NCBI RefSeq assembly: GCF_050281185.1
Contig: NZ_JBNNWS010000015.1
Coordinates: 62,001 to 126,000, forward strand
Length of the DNA: 64,000 bases
Source of the DNA: Heyndrickxia sp050281185
GTDB lineage: Bacteria > Bacillota > Bacilli > Bacillales > Bacillaceae_C
Direction of reading: 5' to 3'
Positions within the stretch are counted from its first letter, which is position 1. Every line of letters starts with the position of its first letter. A program made the translations under genes and the position numbers. The notes beneath the pieces are model-generated. The model was not told the DNA's origin and ran no database searches. It worked only from the letters and a program-made list of their open reading frames with translations. This document shows positions 43,187-52,869 of the stretch, piece by piece.

Positions 43187-44909
43187 AATATTCTACTTTA
43201 TCACGAATATGTGTCTTGTTAAATTCTGTAGGATTTGGATTGAAATATTTATCTGTATATTTAGCAATAAATTTGTCATTTTGTAAATATCCTGCACCCC
43301 AAGTTGGATCCATAGTAAGCCACTTGCCATCTATTTTCGCTTCAATCCAAGCATGGTTCTCTTTCCAGACTCCGGTACCAGCTTTACCTGAAATAACTCG
43401 GGCTTCAATATTACTAGCTCGTAACAGTGCACCTGCGAGGTAAGCATAATCTTGACAAACACCTGTTTTTAAATCTAATGTTTTTAATGCACTATCATCC
43501 CATTTGAATTCATTTTTTTTAAATTTAGTCACATCATAAGATACATTTTTTGCAGTAAATTCATATATAGCCATTGCTTTTTCACGATCATTTTTTTTAT
43601 TTCTATTTATTTTATTTGCTAGACTAATAATTTTAGGATCATCAGATTGAATCCCTCTTGATGGAAGTAAATCACGTTTATCCTCTGTAGCAGTATTGTC
43701 AACTGAAAATACAGCTACCGAAAAATAGCGGAAATAATTAGAATTTTCTTCTTTTATTTCAGGAACATTTACGGAAACTTCATATGTACCAGGTCCAAAT
43801 CGTAAGTATACAGATCCATCAAACACAAAATCCTTTACAGGAATAATATCTAGTGCCTCATCATTATCTTTTTTAGTTTTCACATATATATGTGTTGTTT
43901 CTTTAGCTAATAAGGCGTTAGGATCAATTTCTCCTTTAATATGATACGTTAGATTGGTTTTGTCGCCGCCAAATTGCGGGTTTTCAAGTTTAATGCCTCT
44001 TTCTTCGTAGGTACGAAAAAATTCAATTGGTTTCATTGTTCTATTAGACTGATTATCTACAAAAATAGTTGTACCATATTGATAACGATTTTCAGTATTT
44101 TTATCAGGTACTAATATATTTATTTGATGAATTCCTTTTCCGTAAAAAAGAGGTACTTCATAAGTAAATTCCCCATTTTTCACAGGTATTTCATGCTTCC
44201 AATTATCCATGTCCTTCTTTACTTCAATCATTATGTTTTTATTTTCAGGTGTATTTGAAATTTTTCCATGAATGTCGATTAACTCATTTCCAGTTATAAA
44301 TCCGGAACTAATGTCTTTAAGGGCTAACTTTGCTTCCTGTGCAAAAGGAGTATAGGTTAAATCTCTTTGTTTTTTAGGATTTACATTAATTACCTCGAAC
44401 GTTGAAAGATCATAATAATAATTATCTCGATCAGTGGCTGGTAGCATTACTCTTACTGAATACTTTCCATCTCCATTATAGAAATGAATCTTCTCTTCAA
44501 AATGTCCATTAACTATAGGAATATAGTATTCTTGTACCGAATTTGAATCAATGACATCAAGTGAACTTACCTTTACCCATGCATAATTCTCTTTTAGGAG
44601 TTCATGTTTTTCAACATCTCCAGAAATGGAAAGTTCCTCATTCACTGCAAATAGTTTATATGTCGGTTTTGATAATGCGGCACCAACTTTCTCACTGTAA
44701 CTAGTTAGTACAATTGGTTCCAAATCAAGTTCTTTGTTTTGTTCATTCGCCAGTTTATCATACTTTGTTTTTTCTTTGTCAGCTTGGGTTTCTTGTTTAT
44801 TATCCTGTTTATTATTAGTTTTTGATATTGTATGATTGCTGCATGCAGAAAGGGGAAGTATAAGTAATGATGAGAGAGCTGTAACTAATAGTACCTGTTT
44901 TATTTTCAT
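43185..44909 (-). CDS. transglutaminase-like lipoprotein
   Basis: A 574-residue lipoprotein with lipobox LSAC at about residues 20-23. The middle holds three beta-type repeats of about 110 residues, each with a YxVRVMLP/INILVP/VSVNVP-like strand. The C-terminal 130 residues are a transglutaminase/cysteine-protease core with catalytic Cys in LKTGVCQDYAYLAG, His in KENHAWIEAKI and Asp in LTMDPTWGAGY. All three residues are present, so it should be active. The role may be cell-wall or surface protein processing; the substrate is unknown. GGAGG upstream of the ATG. Confidence 0.88.
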   Translation of the reverse strand: MKIKQVLLVTALSSLLILPLSACSNHTISKTNNKQDNKQETQADKEKTKYDKLANEQNKELDLEPIVLTSYSEKVGAALSKPTYKLFAVNEELSISGDVEKHELLKENYAWVKVSSLDVIDSNSVQEYYIPIVNGHFEEKIHFYNGDGKYSVRVMLPATDRDNYYYDLSTFEVINVNPKKQRDLTYTPFAQEAKLALKDISSGFITGNELIDIHGKISNTPENKNIMIEVKKDMDNWKHEIPVKNGEFTYEVPLFYGKGIHQINILVPDKNTENRYQYGTTIFVDNQSNRTMKPIEFFRTYEERGIKLENPQFGGDKTNLTYHIKGEIDPNALLAKETTHIYVKTKKDNDEALDIIPVKDFVFDGSVYLRFGPGTYEVSVNVPEIKEENSNYFRYFSVAVFSVDNTATEDKRDLLPSRGIQSDDPKIISLANKINRNKKNDREKAMAIYEFTAKNVSYDVTKFKKNEFKWDDSALKTLDLKTGVCQDYAYLAGALLRASNIEARVISGKAGTGVWKENHAWIEAKIDGKWLTMDPTWGAGYLQNDKFIAKYTDKYFNPNPTEFNKTHIRDKVEY

Positions 44910-45047
44910 TATAGTCCTCCTCTGAAAGCTAATACAGATATTACCATATACTTATTAGTTATAACATATTTATAACTTGGAAAAATATGAGTAGAAATAC
45001 CTAATTTTGATTTCATGTAAGGATCAGACTATTTAATCGTATAAGCT

Positions 45048-45080
45048 CGCAAAAAGGACGCACACCTGGCGTCCTTCTTG
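45048..45080 (-). terminator. terminator after the ypzG-like gene
   Basis: 8-bp stem AAGGACGC / GCGTCCTT, on the reverse strand followed by TTTTTG. Confidence 0.82.
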
Positions 45081-45099
45081 TCCATTTCTCGTATATACC

Positions 45100-45252
45100 T
45101 CACCAAAAGTGCGATTTCGCGTTACTTCTTAAGATAATGGTGTTTTGTGTTACTTGAGTTTCTCCATTTACTTGAGATTTCGTGTGCTTCCTTCTCGTCC
45201 AAGTATGATGAAAACGCTCAGACTGCGGATCTAAATGGTTTTTGTAACTCAT
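45100..45252 (-). CDS. ypzG: YpzG-like small protein
   Basis: A 50-residue basic protein, MSYKNHLDPQSERFHHTWTR with a C-terminus ending RSNAKSHFW. It resembles the YpzG family of Bacillus, of unknown function and often expressed in sporulation. The ATG at 45252 follows AGAGGTG at six nt; the frame runs 23 codons further without support. Confidence 0.65.
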   Translation of the reverse strand: MSYKNHLDPQSERFHHTWTRRKHTKSQVNGETQVTQNTIILRSNAKSHFW

Positions 45253-45466
45253 CAAATCACCTCTTAGGTAGGATACATACTTTGAAACAGTGATATTCAA
45301 AGGGAATATCACTTTTATCATTTGTTAATAGAGTAAAAAAATACGTGAGACTAGGTGAAAATATTGCATGTCCTTTCAGTGATCTTGCAAAAGCGGCCTT
45401 ATCAAAAAAACGAGTCATTACATACAATGATTAATAATGGCAATTTAAATAAATCCATTCTCACAA

Positions 45467-45494
45467 TTGAATAATAATGTAAACGTTTTATAAT
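45467..45494 (+). promoter_or_regulatory. promoter of the GH15-like gene with overlapping cre-like site
   Basis: TTGAAT, 16 bp, TATAAT. TGTAAACGTTTTAT at 45478-45491 matches the CcpA consensus (TGWAANCGNTNWCA) except for the last two positions and overlaps the spacer, which fits repression by preferred sugars. Confidence 0.6.
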
Positions 45495-45548
45495 GAAATG
45501 TTTTGTTTAGAATAAAATAATAAAATGTTACCGTAAGGAGGTTCTAAA

Positions 45549-46574
45549 GTGAATTCTAATAAAGCACTCGAAGTACTTGATAAGATGAGACTTCCAAATG
45601 GTGCTTACACTGCTAGCTTGTCAACAGATTATCGTTTTGTTTGGATCAGAGACGTTTTTTATACGGTCTTGCCTTTTATATATTGTCCATCCAATCGTTT
45701 CGACAAGGCCATACAATCTTTATTTGATATGTTTAAAAGTTATGAGTGGAAAATTGATATCCATACAGTAAAAAAGCCGTCCTTACTATTTGAATATATT
45801 CATTCACGTTATTCGCAAGATTTAAAAGAAATGGATCAGGAATGGGGCCATGCACAAAATGATGCAATAGGGGCGTTTTTATGGGGAGTAGGTGAGAGGT
45901 ATAAATATAATCAAAAAGTGATTAGAGACAAAAAAGATCTGCAAGTATTACAAAAATTAGTGAACTATCTTGAATGCCTCGAATATTGGAATGCAAAAGA
46001 TAATGGCATGTGGGAGGAAGCAATGGAGCTGCATGCTTCAAGTGTAGGTGCATGTGTTGCAGGACTCAAATCTGTTCAATTGTTAGTTCATGTTAAGAAC
46101 GAATTGATCCAGAATGGCGAAGAATCATTAAGAAAGTTATTACCAAGAGAAAGTGAACATAAGGAAACAGATTTAGCACTATTATCATTAGTTTATCCTT
46201 ACCGAATTATTAATCGTAAAATGGCATTAAAAATTGTAGATGATGTTTCAAATAATCATGAAAGAATATATGGATGCATCCGATATAAAAATGATATGTA
46301 CTATAATGAGGGAAAAGAAGCGGAATGGTGTTTTGGATTTCCATGGTTAGGATTGTGCTATATGGAACTTGGGATGATGGAAAAAGCAGCCGAATACGTC
46401 TCTAAAACTCAAAGAATTGTTCCGCATAATTGGGAAGTCCCCGAATTATATATTGGAGGAAAAAATAAACCGAATGGAAATACTCCACTAGCATGGTCTG
46501 TTGCTTTATCCTATTTATTTTTAGAATCAATGAAACATAATAATAATGATTATCATGGTAAACAAGTATCCTAA
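45549..46574 (+). CDS. glycoside hydrolase family 15-like protein
   Basis: A 341-residue protein of the (alpha/alpha)6-barrel glucoamylase type. The motif TASLSTDYRFVWIRDVFYT corresponds to the substrate-binding Trp-Ile-Arg-Asp of GH15. The acid/base glutamate is likely in NGMWEEAMELHASSVG; a second is in the C-terminal WEVPELYIGGKN. It is short, without the N-terminal beta domain of full-size bacterial glucoamylases, and has no signal peptide, so it acts in the cytoplasm. AAGGAGG precedes the GTG at 45549. It sits directly before the glg operon and may trim glycogen. Confidence 0.8.
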   Translation: MNSNKALEVLDKMRLPNGAYTASLSTDYRFVWIRDVFYTVLPFIYCPSNRFDKAIQSLFDMFKSYEWKIDIHTVKKPSLLFEYIHSRYSQDLKEMDQEWGHAQNDAIGAFLWGVGERYKYNQKVIRDKKDLQVLQKLVNYLECLEYWNAKDNGMWEEAMELHASSVGACVAGLKSVQLLVHVKNELIQNGEESLRKLLPRESEHKETDLALLSLVYPYRIINRKMALKIVDDVSNNHERIYGCIRYKNDMYYNEGKEAEWCFGFPWLGLCYMELGMMEKAAEYVSKTQRIVPHNWEVPELYIGGKNKPNGNTPLAWSVALSYLFLESMKHNNNDYHGKQVS

Positions 46575-46578
46575 AATC

Positions 46579-46613
46579 AAAAATAGGCTTCTCATGTGTG
46601 AGGGCCTATTTTT
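46579..46613 (+). terminator. terminator after the GH15-like gene
   Basis: 10-bp stem AAAAATAGGC / GCCTATTTTT, three bases before the 128-bp repeat. Confidence 0.9.
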
Positions 46614-46616
46614 AAT

Positions 46617-46744
46617 GCTTTATTAAAGGTTATTGCTAATAAAATCACCTGGTATGTGTGAAGCGATTTCTTTACATAGTACAACTAGCTGAACACATAC
46701 CATACAGGGTTTTATTAGAAACAATAATATTGTTTTACAAAATC
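46617..46744. repeat. 128-bp imperfect palindromic element, copy A (upstream of glgB)
   Basis: Ends GCTTTATTAA and TTACAAAATC; inner arms CACCTGGTATGTGTGAAGCG and CTAGCTGAACACATACCATA. Same length and orientation as copy B at 52699-52826. Non-coding. Confidence 0.85.
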
Positions 46745-46902
46745 ATTTTTAAAATATAGTAAGCCCTTTCAAAGATAAATTGATGAAATATAACAAAACA
46801 AGACAATTTTCATCGAAGGATACGCATTTTTTGCATCGAATGTTATTAGTAACTCTTTAATGCTAAAAAGCTAAAAAACAACAAACCATTGGGGGAATTC
46901 GA

Positions 46903-48858
46903 TTGGAAGATATACTTCTTACTCATAAAGACATTCATCTGTTTCCTAGTGAATATGATTTATATTTGTTTCATGAAGGCACCCTGTTTGAGAGCTACAA
47001 AATGCTTGGCGCACATATTATTTCACAAGAAGGAATAGAAGGAACAAGGTTCAGCGTTTGGGCACCAAATGCTAGAAGGGTGTCAGTTGTTGGAGACTTT
47101 AATCAATGGAATGGCTCCGAATTCAGGATGGAGCGTGTGGAACGGTCAGGAATATGGACTTTATTTATTCCTAATCTTAAGGAAAGTGAAATATATAAAT
47201 ATGAAATACTATCTCCAAGTAACGAACTTGTGTTAAAAGCAGACCCATATGCATTTTATTCAGAGGTTCGACCAAATACTGCATCAAAAATTTACGATTT
47301 AAATAAATATAAATGGAATGACCAAAAATGGATGAGAAAGAGGTCAAAGAATGATTTATATCATCGACCAATGTCAATTTATGAAGTACATATCGGATCA
47401 TGGAGAAAAAAAGGGGATGGTGGTTTCTATACATTTCTTGAACTAGCAGATCATTTAATCGAATATGTTCTAGATTGTGGCTATACCCATATTGAATTAA
47501 TGCCTATAATGGAACATCCATATGATCGATCATGGGGATATCAAATTACAGGATACTATTCAATGACAAGCCGATACGGTACTCCAGAAGATTTTATGTA
47601 CTTTGTAGATTGCTGTCATCAAGCAGGGATTGGAGTCATTTTAGATTGGGTTCCGGTTCATTTTTGCAAAGATGCCCATGGACTAGGGAGATTTGATGGT
47701 ACACCATTGTTCGAACCTATCGATCCTCTGAAAGCTGAACGTCCAAATTGGGGTACATATAATTTTGATTATGAAAAGCCGGAAGTCAGAAGTTTTCTTT
47801 TTTCAAATGTTATGTTTTGGATGGATATATATCATGTTGACGGTTTTCGAATAGATGCAGTATCATCATTGATTTACTTAAATCACGATCATTCAATGCC
47901 TGTCACATTAAAAAATATTGATGGCGGCGAAGAAAACCTGGAAGCCATCCAATTTTTGAAAGACTTAAATGTTCACATTTTCAATAAATATCCTGGTGTT
48001 CTAATGATGGCAGAAGAAGCTACAGCATGGCCACTTGTAAGTAAACCTACAACTTGGGGAGGATTAGGTTTTAATTATAAATGGAATATGGGATGGGTGA
48101 ATGATGTTCTACGGTATATGCAACTTAATTTAGATGAAAGACCAAACAACCATCATTTACTTACCTTCTCTTTTTTTTATGCTTTCTCGGAAAATTTTCT
48201 ATTGCCATTTTCTCATGATGAAATGGTTTATGGAAAGCGTTCATTACTCAATAAAATGCCTGGTGATTATTGGCAGAAGTTTGCAAATTTAAGATTGCTT
48301 TTTGGCTATTACTTTACACATCCGGGTAAAAAACTAATGTTTATGGGGAGTGAATTTGGTCAATTTGATGAATGGAAGGATCTATCCGAATTAGATTGGA
48401 ATCTGTTTAGCTTTGAATCTCATTCACAGTTTCATAAATATTTCAAAGAATTGAATCAGTTTTATAAAAATACTAATTGTTTATGGAGACTTGACCATGA
48501 TGAATCCGGATTTGAGTGGATTGATCCGAATAGTAATGAGCAATGTGTCATATCGTTTATTAGAAAGGGAAAACGCAAAGGTGATTACTGTATTGTGGTT
48601 TGTAATTTTTCCGCCAATACATATTTTCAATATCGCATAGGTGTTCCGGCAATAGGGAAATATTTAGAAGTATTTAATAGTGATAAAGTCCAATTTGGTG
48701 GTTCAGGACAGTGTAATAACGATTCCATCTTAGTCGAAAAAATTTCTTTTCATAAGCAACCATACAGTATGAAAATAACGGTTCCTCCACTTGGAATAGC
48801 TATTTTTAAGAAACAAACGAAAAAAAGACGGAAGGAAGTAGCGGAGAATGGGGTCTAA
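46903..48858 (+). CDS. glgB: 1,4-alpha-glucan branching enzyme
   Basis: A 651-residue GH13 enzyme. The N-terminal CBM48 domain (TRFSVWAPNARRVSVVGDFN) is followed by the barrel with IHVD-like region DWVPVHF, the nucleophile Asp in VDGFRIDAVSSLIY, the acid Glu in MMAEEATAWP and the transition-state Asp in LPFSHDEMVYGKRS. It makes alpha-1,6 branches in glycogen. TTG start after GGGGG. First gene of glgB-C-D-A. It overlaps glgC by 11 bases. Confidence 0.95.
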   Translation: MEDILLTHKDIHLFPSEYDLYLFHEGTLFESYKMLGAHIISQEGIEGTRFSVWAPNARRVSVVGDFNQWNGSEFRMERVERSGIWTLFIPNLKESEIYKYEILSPSNELVLKADPYAFYSEVRPNTASKIYDLNKYKWNDQKWMRKRSKNDLYHRPMSIYEVHIGSWRKKGDGGFYTFLELADHLIEYVLDCGYTHIELMPIMEHPYDRSWGYQITGYYSMTSRYGTPEDFMYFVDCCHQAGIGVILDWVPVHFCKDAHGLGRFDGTPLFEPIDPLKAERPNWGTYNFDYEKPEVRSFLFSNVMFWMDIYHVDGFRIDAVSSLIYLNHDHSMPVTLKNIDGGEENLEAIQFLKDLNVHIFNKYPGVLMMAEEATAWPLVSKPTTWGGLGFNYKWNMGWVNDVLRYMQLNLDERPNNHHLLTFSFFYAFSENFLLPFSHDEMVYGKRSLLNKMPGDYWQKFANLRLLFGYYFTHPGKKLMFMGSEFGQFDEWKDLSELDWNLFSFESHSQFHKYFKELNQFYKNTNCLWRLDHDESGFEWIDPNSNEQCVISFIRKGKRKGDYCIVVCNFSANTYFQYRIGVPAIGKYLEVFNSDKVQFGGSGQCNNDSILVEKISFHKQPYSMKITVPPLGIAIFKKQTKKRRKEVAENGV

Positions 48859-49996
48859 AAAATGGATAGCTATGTTATTAGCAGGAGGTCAAGGTACAAG
48901 GCTTGGAGAATTAACAAATGGATTAGCGAAACCTGCTGTACCGTTCGGAGGGAAATATAGAATCATAGATTTTACACTTAGTAATTGTACCCATTCAGGC
49001 ATTGATACAGTAGGAGTCTTAACACAATATCAACCCCATCTTTTAAATTCATATGTTGGAATAGGGAGAGCATGGGACTTAGACCGAAACTTTGGTGGTG
49101 TTTCTGTATTGCCTCCTTACAAAGGAAAAGATGGGGGAGAGTGGTATAGAGGAACAGCTAATGCGATCTATCAAAATATACAATACATTGATCAATTTAA
49201 TCCTGAAAATGTTCTCATCATATCTGGAGATCATATTTACAAAATGGATTATAGTCAATTGCTTCAATATCATATAGAAAAAGGGGCCGAAGCTACTATC
49301 TCAGTGGTAGAAGTACCTTGGGAAGAAGCCCATCGTTTTGGAATTATGAATACTGATGATGAAATGAAAATCATAGAATTTGAGGAAAAACCAAAGAATC
49401 CCAAAAACAATCTCGCATCTATGGGTGTATATTTATTTAATTGGAAAATATTAAAACAGTTTTTAATTGAGGATGAACAAGACATCGCTTCTTCAAATGA
49501 TTTTGGAAAAGATATTATTCCAAAAATGCTGGCAAATCATAATCATCTTTACGCATACAGATTTAGTGGGTATTGGAAAGATGTTGGAACGATTGAAAGC
49601 CTATGGGAGGCACATATGGATTTAATAGAAGATGTACCTTTACTTCAATTAGCTGATCCGTATTGGAATATATATGCTGGGAATGCGAATCATCCTCCAC
49701 AGTATATTTCTTCAGAAGCGGAAATCAATCAATCATTAATCAATGAAGGCTGTAGCATCTACGGAAAAGTTTATCAATCTGTCTTATCTTATAATGTCCA
49801 AGTTGGGATAGGAACGACAATACAAGATTCAGTCATTATGCCTAATGTGAAAATCGGGAAGAATGTGACGATTAGAAGATCGATCATTGCCAGCAATACA
49901 GTTATTGAAGATGATTCGGAGATCGGATCCTCTGATCAGTCGAGTAAAATAACGGTAATTGGAGAAAACCAGAAAATAAGTTCTTTTATATTTTAA
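48848..49996 (+). CDS. glgC: glucose-1-phosphate adenylyltransferase, catalytic subunit
   Basis: A 382-residue nucleotidyltransferase that makes ADP-glucose. The N-terminal loop AGGQGTRLGELTNGLAKPAV, catalytic Asp in ISGDHIYKMDY and FEEKPKNP sugar site are intact, followed by a left-handed beta-helix C-terminal domain (VIMPNVKIGKNVTI). Starts within the end of glgB. In Bacillus it acts with the non-catalytic GlgD. Confidence 0.95.
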   Translation: MGSKKWIAMLLAGGQGTRLGELTNGLAKPAVPFGGKYRIIDFTLSNCTHSGIDTVGVLTQYQPHLLNSYVGIGRAWDLDRNFGGVSVLPPYKGKDGGEWYRGTANAIYQNIQYIDQFNPENVLIISGDHIYKMDYSQLLQYHIEKGAEATISVVEVPWEEAHRFGIMNTDDEMKIIEFEEKPKNPKNNLASMGVYLFNWKILKQFLIEDEQDIASSNDFGKDIIPKMLANHNHLYAYRFSGYWKDVGTIESLWEAHMDLIEDVPLLQLADPYWNIYAGNANHPPQYISSEAEINQSLINEGCSIYGKVYQSVLSYNVQVGIGTTIQDSVIMPNVKIGKNVTIRRSIIASNTVIEDDSEIGSSDQSSKITVIGENQKISSFIF

Positions 49997-50022
49997 ACAC
50001 AAAACGACAAGGGGACGATTAG

Positions 50023-51129
50023 ATGACAAACGTATTGGGAGTTATAAATCTTATCAATGAAAAGCAATTTTTGAAACAATTAACTTATCATCGGTGTCTG
50101 GCATCCGTACCTTTTGCTGGACGATATAGAATGATAGATTTTATGTTGTCTAACTTTATTCACTCCCAAGTAACACAAGTAGCTGTTTTTACTAAAGAAA
50201 AATACAGATCCATTATGGACCATTTAGGTTCTGGTAAGGAATGGGATCTCGATCGTCGGAATGGAGGTCTATTTGTTTTACCTCCCATACACCAAGACAA
50301 AAAAATAAAGGGTGACCTTGAACAGTTTTATGATCATTTTGAGATTTTTAGTCGGTCTTCCGCGGACACGGTTATCATTGCACCCGGACACCTCGTTTGT
50401 AAAATTGACTTTGATGAAGTTCTATCACAGCACAAAAAAAATCGTGCAGATGTTACTGTCATTTATAAAGAATATCAAGGAAAAACAGTGGAAAAACCGC
50501 TATATCATAAATGTACTTTAAATATTGAAAATAATGTAACAGATATTGAACTGTATACAGCACCAAAATCTGGTGAACCTGTATGTCTAGAAATATTTGT
50601 GATAGATAAATTTATATTGATGGAATTGATCCATACATGTGTGGAAAATGAAGAATTTGATTTACTTAAAGATGCTATAAAAGCAAATTTAAATCGACTG
50701 AATATAAAGGGATATCATTTTACAGGTAACATGCCGTTTATTAATTCGATTGATAGTTATTATACAAGTAATATGGAATTTCTTGATCAGAATATGGTAC
50801 GTTCTTTTTTTTATGATAAATGGGATATTTTCACAAAAGTGAAACATGAAGCTCCGGCAAAATATTCTTCTTCATCGAAAGTATCTAATTCTTTAATTGC
50901 AAATGGATGTGATATTCAAGGAATTGTTGAAAATAGCATTATCTTTCGAGGGGTAAAAGTTCAAAAAGGTGCTGTTGTGAAAGACAGTATTATTATGCAA
51001 AAAGGAATGATTGAAGCAGGTGCACATGTTGAAAACATTATTGCAGATAAACAAGTGAAAATCACAAAAGGGAAGGTGCTAATAGGCGACCTACATCCGA
51101 AAGTGATTAAAAAGGCGGAAATTATCTAA
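50023..51129 (+). CDS. glgD: glucose-1-phosphate adenylyltransferase, GlgD regulatory subunit
   Basis: A 368-residue paralogue of GlgC. It lacks the GGQGTRL nucleotide loop (reads INEKQFLKQLTYHRCLASVP), as expected for GlgD, but keeps the FAGRYRMIDFMLSNF segment and a shortened beta-helix end. It modulates GlgC. Separated from glgC by 26 bases with GGGGACG upstream, and from glgA by 13. Confidence 0.93.
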   Translation: MTNVLGVINLINEKQFLKQLTYHRCLASVPFAGRYRMIDFMLSNFIHSQVTQVAVFTKEKYRSIMDHLGSGKEWDLDRRNGGLFVLPPIHQDKKIKGDLEQFYDHFEIFSRSSADTVIIAPGHLVCKIDFDEVLSQHKKNRADVTVIYKEYQGKTVEKPLYHKCTLNIENNVTDIELYTAPKSGEPVCLEIFVIDKFILMELIHTCVENEEFDLLKDAIKANLNRLNIKGYHFTGNMPFINSIDSYYTSNMEFLDQNMVRSFFYDKWDIFTKVKHEAPAKYSSSSKVSNSLIANGCDIQGIVENSIIFRGVKVQKGAVVKDSIIMQKGMIEAGAHVENIIADKQVKITKGKVLIGDLHPKVIKKAEII

Positions 51130-51142
51130 TGGAGGCTCTTTC

Positions 51143-52600
51143 ATGAACGTATTATTTGTTGCATCAGAATGTGCTCCTTTTGTTAAAACTGGTGGCTTAG
51201 GAGATGTGATCGGCGCTTTGCCTTTTGCATTAAAGGACCAAGGAGTAAAAGTTAGTGTAATTCTCCCTAAATATGGAGATCTTCCTTTTTCCGTTAAAGA
51301 GAAATTGACACTTATGCAAAGTATTGAGGTGCCTGTTGGCTGGCGCCATCAATATTGTGGAATTGAAAGACTTGAATTTAATCATATTCAATTTTATTTT
51401 CTTGATAATGAATATTATTTTAAACGACATGGCAGCTATGGTTTTTTTGATGATGGAGAACGCTTTGCCTTTTTTTCAAGTGCGGTTCTAGAGGTGCTTC
51501 CATACCTTGATGATCGCCCTGATGTCCTTCATTGTCATGATTGGCAAACAGGACCAGTGAGTGTTTTATTAAAAGCACATTATAAAACTCATCCGTTTTA
51601 TCAAGATATGAAGACTGTTTTTACCATTCATAATTTAAAGTACCAAGGTGTATATCCTAAAACCGTTTTGTATGATCTATTGGATTTAAGTGAATTATAT
51701 TTCCAAATGGATGGGCTTGAGTTTTATGGAAATGTAAGTTATATGAAAGCGGGGCTGGCCTATTCTGATATTTTAACAACAGTTAGTCCTACATACTCTA
51801 TTGAAATTCAAAATGCTTACTATGGAGAGAAATTAGATGGATTTTTACGGAAAAGGAAAAACTCCCTACATGGTATTATTAATGGAATTGATACAAATTT
51901 ATATAACCCGTTAAACGATCAATATATATATACTCCATATGATTCTTATGATGGGAAAATACTTAATAAACTTCAACTTCAGGAGGAATTAATTCTTCCT
52001 GTTGACGTAAATATACCTGTCATTTCCATGGTTACTAGATTAGTAGAGCAAAAAGGAATAGACCTAATCCTCCATGTTATTCAAGAAATGTTAAGATTAA
52101 ACGGACAGCTTATTATTTTGGGGACGGGAGAAGAAAAATATGAACGAGCATTAAAGGAGTTGGCTTGCCAATATCCACATCAAGTTTCCGTTCACACTTA
52201 TTTTGATGAAAAATTAGCCAGAAAAATTTATGCAGGATCAGATATATTTCTTATGCCTTCAAAGTTTGAACCGTGTGGAATTGGTCAGCTTCTTTCTCTA
52301 AAATACGGTACATTGCCAATTGTAAGAGAAACAGGGGGACTAAAAGACACAGTGCAGCCTTATAATGAGTTTACGGATGAAGGATATGGTTTTTCTTTCA
52401 CTAATTATAACGCACATGATATGCTTTACACGTTAGAACGAGCAGTATGGTTTTTTAGATTTCAGCCAAATAAATGGAAGAGATTAGTTGAGAGAGCAAT
52501 GAGTCTTGATTTTAGCTGGCAATCCTCCTCGAAAGAGTATAAAAAAATATACAAATCTTTAATATCAGAACAAAAGAAACCGGAACCTATTGGTGTATAA
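51143..52600 (+). CDS. glgA: glycogen synthase (ADP-glucose)
   Basis: A 485-residue GT5 enzyme that elongates glycogen from ADP-glucose. The N-terminal KTGGLGDVIGALP loop, the middle CHDWQTGPV, and the C-terminal SKFEPCGIGQLLSLKYG with the retaining-transferase E are present. The operon in B. subtilis continues with glgP; here no phosphorylase follows and a terminator and repeat come next. GGAGG lies upstream of the ATG. Confidence 0.95.
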   Translation: MNVLFVASECAPFVKTGGLGDVIGALPFALKDQGVKVSVILPKYGDLPFSVKEKLTLMQSIEVPVGWRHQYCGIERLEFNHIQFYFLDNEYYFKRHGSYGFFDDGERFAFFSSAVLEVLPYLDDRPDVLHCHDWQTGPVSVLLKAHYKTHPFYQDMKTVFTIHNLKYQGVYPKTVLYDLLDLSELYFQMDGLEFYGNVSYMKAGLAYSDILTTVSPTYSIEIQNAYYGEKLDGFLRKRKNSLHGIINGIDTNLYNPLNDQYIYTPYDSYDGKILNKLQLQEELILPVDVNIPVISMVTRLVEQKGIDLILHVIQEMLRLNGQLIILGTGEEKYERALKELACQYPHQVSVHTYFDEKLARKIYAGSDIFLMPSKFEPCGIGQLLSLKYGTLPIVRETGGLKDTVQPYNEFTDEGYGFSFTNYNAHDMLYTLERAVWFFRFQPNKWKRLVERAMSLDFSWQSSSKEYKKIYKSLISEQKKPEPIGV

Positions 52601-52619
52601 TAATATAATGAATAAAAAT

Positions 52620-52656
52620 CATGTGCAGTTAGCAGAAACTGTGCATGTTTTTTTAT
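52620..52656 (+). terminator. terminator of the glg operon
   Basis: Stem CATGTGCAGTT / AACTGTGCATG (two wobble pairs) followed by TTTTTTTATT. Confidence 0.85.
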
Positions 52657-52698
52657 TAATTGAAGTGAGGTTGGAATGGTATAATAGTTTAAAAGATG

Positions 52699-52826
52699 GC
52701 TTTGTTAATGCTTATTGTTGATAAGATCACCTGTATGGTATGTGTGAAGCGTTTTCTTTGGAGTAAAACTAGCTGAACATATACCATACAGGGTTTATTA
52801 GAAATAACAGCATTGTTTAACAAAGC
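52699..52826. repeat. 128-bp imperfect palindromic element, copy B (downstream of glgA)
   Basis: Perfect 10-bp terminal inverted repeats GCTTTGTTAA / TTAACAAAGC, inner hairpin CCTGTATGGTATGTGT / ACATATACCATACAGG, conserved loop segment AAGCG...CTAGCTGAACA shared with copy A. Non-coding. Confidence 0.87.
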
Positions 52827-52869
52827 TTAATAGATAAAAAAATGAAAAGTAAGGAGATATTTTCGATTG

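Noticed and set aside
45340..45435. Short coding-like stretch (CPFSDLAKAALSKKRVITYND) before the GH15-like gene
   Set aside because: No start with a ribosome site and too short to match to anything; could be a relic, but not supported.
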